From NCBI GenBank assembly GCA_938016625.1, contig CALILB010000131.1:1-7876 (forward strand): a stretch of 7,876 nt of DNA. Direction: 5' to 3'. The position numbers and the translations under genes are program-made. Positions within the stretch are counted from its first letter, which is position 1, and the number at the start of each line of letters is the position of its first letter. The notes under the pieces are model-generated. The model made no database searches, was not told the origin of the DNA, and saw only the letters and a program-made list of their open reading frames with translations. This DNA comes from an uncultured bacterium (GTDB lineage Bacteria > Acidobacteriota > Thermoanaerobaculia > Multivoradales > JAHEKO01). Of the stretch, positions 5,668 to 7,876 are shown piece after piece.

Positions 5668-7194
5668 TCACGCGGGGGAACCCGGAATCGGCTCTGCATC
5701 CAGAGCCCGGTGGCTGGCTTCAGCCGCCGCCTTGATGCCGGCGAGCATGCCGCGAAAGACGAAGCCATGAAAGGGAAGCAACGCATACCAATAGACAAGC
5801 CCAAACAGCCCCCGAGGCTTGAAGCGGGCGATCTGGATGAGGCGGGTCGGAGCATCTGGGTCGGCCGCAGGCTGGACCTCGAATTCGAGCAGCGCTTCAC
5901 CCGGCAGCTTCATTTCCGCCCGCAGGCGGAGCCAAGAGTCTTTCTCGATTCCGGTGACGCGCCAGAAGTCGAGGGCGTCGCCATAGCCGATCTGCTCCGG
6001 ATCGCGCCGACCACGGCGCAGACCCGGGCCACCGACCAACCTGTCCACGACTCCTCGTATCTGCCAGAGGGCGTCGGCGGCGTACCAGCCGTGGCCGCCA
6101 CCGATCCGGCAGACGGACTTGAAAACCTCGCTCGGTGTGGCGGCCACCGCGGTCTCCTCGCGATCGATGAACGTTGTGCCACCCGCCCAGTCGGGGTCGC
6201 CGGGTATCGGCCCGGCATCCGTCCAAGAGGTCTCGACCGTTCCTTCATCGAGCTTGCCAAGTGCGGCGTCGATCGCCTCGCGCACGGTCAGCTGCTGCTG
6301 CGGCATGAGTCGAGCCGCCAGGTCGTTGCGACAGACGACCCGATTGCGGAGACCCTCGGCCAGGGGGCGGGCGATACGGTGACTGATGGGGGTGACCAGA
6401 TGGATCCACAAAGAGCTCAATCGCGGCGTGAGAACCGGCACTGGGATCACCAGGCGGGAGCTCAAGCCGAGAGCTGCCGCCATCTCCTTCATGATCTCTC
6501 GGTACGACAAAACATCCGCGCCCCCGATGTCCAGAACACGGCCAGTGGTGTCGGGGCTGCCGAGGCAAGCGACGAGATAGTGGAGGACATTGCGCACCGC
6601 TATAGGCTGGCATTCGGTGCTGACCCAGCGAGGAGTCACCATCACCGGCAGGCGCTCGACCAGATAGCGGAGGATCTCGAAGGAGGCCGAGCCCGAGCCG
6701 ATGATCATGGCCGCCCTGAGGACGGTGACCGGCACCGTCGTCGAAGCGAGAGCGGCCTCCACTTCGCGCCGGGAGCTCAGATGCTCGCTGAGGCCGGCAC
6801 CGGTTTCCCCCAAACCGCCGAGGTAGATGATGCGCTCACAGTGCGCCGACTCGGCAGCGGCTGCAAAGCGGGCCGCCAACTCGCGATCGCGCTCGGCGTA
6901 GGCGGATCCGGCCGCGAGCATGGAGTGGATAAGGTAGTAGGCCGCGGTGCAGTCCTGCAGATAATCCTCGAGGCGGTCGTCGGCGACGTCACCTTCTACG
7001 ATCTCGACTGCCGGGTGTGAGCCCCAGGGTCGGGTGGCGAGCTTTTGTGCGCTGCGTGTCAGGCAGCGGACCCGATAGCCAGCTTCGAGCAACCGGGGAA
7101 CCAAGCGACCGCCGATATAGCCGGTGGCACCGGTGACGAAGACGAGGTTTGCGGCTCCCGCAGACGTTGTCTCTTGCTGCACCTGGTCAACCAT
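5668..7194 (-). CDS. Atypical SDR (NAD(P)H-binding) protein with C-terminal DUF2867 domain
   Basis: The product is 508 residues. An N-terminal Rossmann domain (about 17-250) has VTGATGYIGGRLVPRLLEAG (20-39), with the glycine-rich loop at 22-28. TR at 46-47, after the second strand, may favour NADP(H). The classical catalytic Tyr-x-x-x-Lys is not seen where expected: YLGGLGE (124-130) is followed by LSEHLSSRREVE (135-146), as in atypical SDRs. A linker leads to a DUF2867 domain (about 342-495) with IDREETAVAATPSEVF (343-358), FWRVTGIEK (410-418) and LFGLVYWYALLPFHGFVFRG (463-482). This two-domain layout is a known family, often annotated only as NAD(P)H-binding or DUF2867 protein; I do not know its reaction. 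The ATG at 7194 overlaps the upstream gene by 8 nt and has GAGGTG 4 nt upstream. The photolyase follows after 66 nt. Confidence 0.93.
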   Translation of the reverse strand: MVDQVQQETTSAGAANLVFVTGATGYIGGRLVPRLLEAGYRVRCLTRSAQKLATRPWGSHPAVEIVEGDVADDRLEDYLQDCTAAYYLIHSMLAAGSAYAERDRELAARFAAAAESAHCERIIYLGGLGETGAGLSEHLSSRREVEAALASTTVPVTVLRAAMIIGSGSASFEILRYLVERLPVMVTPRWVSTECQPIAVRNVLHYLVACLGSPDTTGRVLDIGGADVLSYREIMKEMAAALGLSSRLVIPVPVLTPRLSSLWIHLVTPISHRIARPLAEGLRNRVVCRNDLAARLMPQQQLTVREAIDAALGKLDEGTVETSWTDAGPIPGDPDWAGGTTFIDREETAVAATPSEVFKSVCRIGGGHGWYAADALWQIRGVVDRLVGGPGLRRGRRDPEQIGYGDALDFWRVTGIEKDSWLRLRAEMKLPGEALLEFEVQPAADPDAPTRLIQIARFKPRGLFGLVYWYALLPFHGFVFRGMLAGIKAAAEASHRALDAEPIPGSPA

Positions 7195-7876
7195 CTTTCA
7201 CCTCGCCTGCTGATGGGCGCCCGAGAAGGTGGCAGAGAGCCCCCTCCAAAGTGGGGTAGCGGAACGGGAAGCCAGCCGTCGAGAGGCGGCTGGGGAGCAC
7301 TCGAGAGCTGGCGAGGAGCATTTCGTCGGCCATCTCACCGAAAAGGACGCGAGCAGCCAGAGCCGGCATCGGCGTCATCGTGGGCCGGTTTAGCACCTGA
7401 CCCAGGGTTCGGGTGAGCTCTCGATTGGACACCGGGTGTGGCGCGGTGATGTTGACCGCGCCCGCGAGCGATGGATTGTAGAGCACTTCGAGGATGGCCG
7501 AGATGGCGTCATCGATCGACACCCAGCTCACATACTGTCTGCCAGAACCGAGAACTCCCCCGACTCCCATCTTAAATGGTGGCAGCATCTTCGCCAAGGC
7601 GCCGCCGGCGGGAGAGAGGATGACGCCGAAGCGCAGCAGAGCTACGCGAGCGCCAAAATCGGCCGCGCCGCGAGCCGTCTGCTCCCAGTCGCTGCACACA
7701 TCGGCAAGAAAGCCGCTGCCGGCCGCGGACTCTTCATCCAGCTCGGCCGCGCCGCGATGGCCGTAGAAGCCGACGGCCGAGGCGCTGAGAATGGTCTTCG
7801 GTGGCGCGGTCAGTCGGGCCAGGGAGGCCACCAGATGCTCGGTTCCCTGGATTCGGCTTTCGGCGATGGCTCTCTT
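7187..7876 (-). CDS. TIGR01777-type epimerase / SDR-superfamily protein (YfcH-like; 5' end outside window)
   Basis: The frame is open to the window edge, giving 229 visible residues and a TGA at 7187. Members are about 300 residues, so the first 70 or so, with the nucleotide-binding loop, lie beyond the window. The visible start reads AESRIQGTEHLV (5-16), the family's SRxxGT motif, then SASAVGFYG (31-39). RFGVILSPAGGALAKMLPPF, the WVSIDDAISAI strand and a C-terminal DUF1731-like end (PSRLSTAGFPFRYPTLEGAL) follow. A GTG at 7831 is internal to this frame and is not the start, because coding similarity continues upstream of it. The reaction of the family is not established; a sugar-nucleotide epimerase-like fold is the basis of the name. 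The stop codon lies inside the next gene's first codons (8-nt overlap), so it is the first visible gene of the operon. Confidence 0.93.
   Translation of the reverse strand, partial: KRAIAESRIQGTEHLVASLARLTAPPKTILSASAVGFYGHRGAAELDEESAAGSGFLADVCSDWEQTARGAADFGARVALLRFGVILSPAGGALAKMLPPFKMGVGGVLGSGRQYVSWVSIDDAISAILEVLYNPSLAGAVNITAPHPVSNRELTRTLGQVLNRPTMTPMPALAARVLFGEMADEMLLASSRVLPSRLSTAGFPFRYPTLEGALCHLLGRPSAGEVKDG

Larger units (their letters stand above)
1..7876 (-). other. Probable single operon of seven genes
   Basis: All seven genes run right to left with junctions of -8, +66, +32, +1, -112 and +3 nt. Each start in the window has a nearby Shine-Dalgarno sequence, usually inside the preceding gene. 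No intrinsic terminator (GC stem plus T-run) is seen between any pair. The promoter must lie beyond 7876 unless the 66-nt or 32-nt gap holds a weak internal one; I see no convincing -10/-35 pair in either. Both ends are cut, so the transcription unit may be longer. Confidence 0.75.

Noticed and set aside
5710..7020. Long plus-strand open frame (436 codons) opposite the SDR-DUF2867 gene
   Set aside because: It lies wholly antisense to a gene with clear domain matches, its translation shows no recognisable family, and long antisense frames are expected in GC-rich coding DNA.
7187..7831. GTG at 7831 as the start of the TIGR01777 gene
   Set aside because: The same frame continues upstream to the window edge with the family's SRxxGT motif, so the true start lies outside the window.

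Overview
The window is a densely packed, single-direction block of seven genes, all read on the minus strand (right to left), from a high-GC bacterium. Strong purine-rich Shine-Dalgarno sites, an E. coli-type class I photolyase and a Cfa/DUF1365/FAD-oxidoreductase set fit a Gram-negative organism such as a proteobacterium or acidobacterium. No marker fixes the phylum. There are no RNA genes, insertion sequences, CRISPR arrays or integrase-type genes, and no stretch above 300 bases lacks a gene; the longest gap is 66 bases.

Layout in transcription order: (1) 7876-7187, TIGR01777-type SDR/epimerase, 5' end outside the window; (2) 7194-5668, atypical SDR with a C-terminal DUF2867 domain; (3) 5601-4174, class I deoxyribodipyrimidine photolyase; (4) 4141-2897, FAD/NAD-binding amine-oxidase-like protein; (5) 2895-2068, DUF1365 protein; (6) 2179-842, long Cfa-family SAM methyltransferase; (7) 838-1, second, shorter Cfa/coclaurine-N-methyltransferase-like methyltransferase, 3' end outside the window. 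Junctions are -8, +66, +32, +1, -112 and +3 nt, and an SD site precedes every start that can be seen. This points to one operon with translational coupling.

The likely theme is membrane-lipid modification tied to light or oxidative stress. Genes 4-6 are a recurrent bacterial trio in which a Cfa-type enzyme adds a methyl group to an unsaturated acyl chain and a flavoprotein then reduces or desaturates it, with DUF1365 as an accessory of unknown activity. The Rhodobacter UfaM/UfaD furan-fatty-acid route is the closest characterised precedent I know of. A photolyase in the same transcript suggests photo-oxidative (singlet oxygen or blue light) control, as in sigmaE-ChrR or LitR regulons, but no regulator or promoter lies in the window. 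The long Cfa homologue keeps four of the five active-site positions known from E. coli Cfa but has Gln where His266 is expected, which argues against plain cyclopropanation.

Other notable points are a 112-nt overlap between DUF1365 and the Cfa gene, a four-tract G-quadruplex motif on the template strand inside that overlap, and two start-codon corrections (photolyase and DUF1365).
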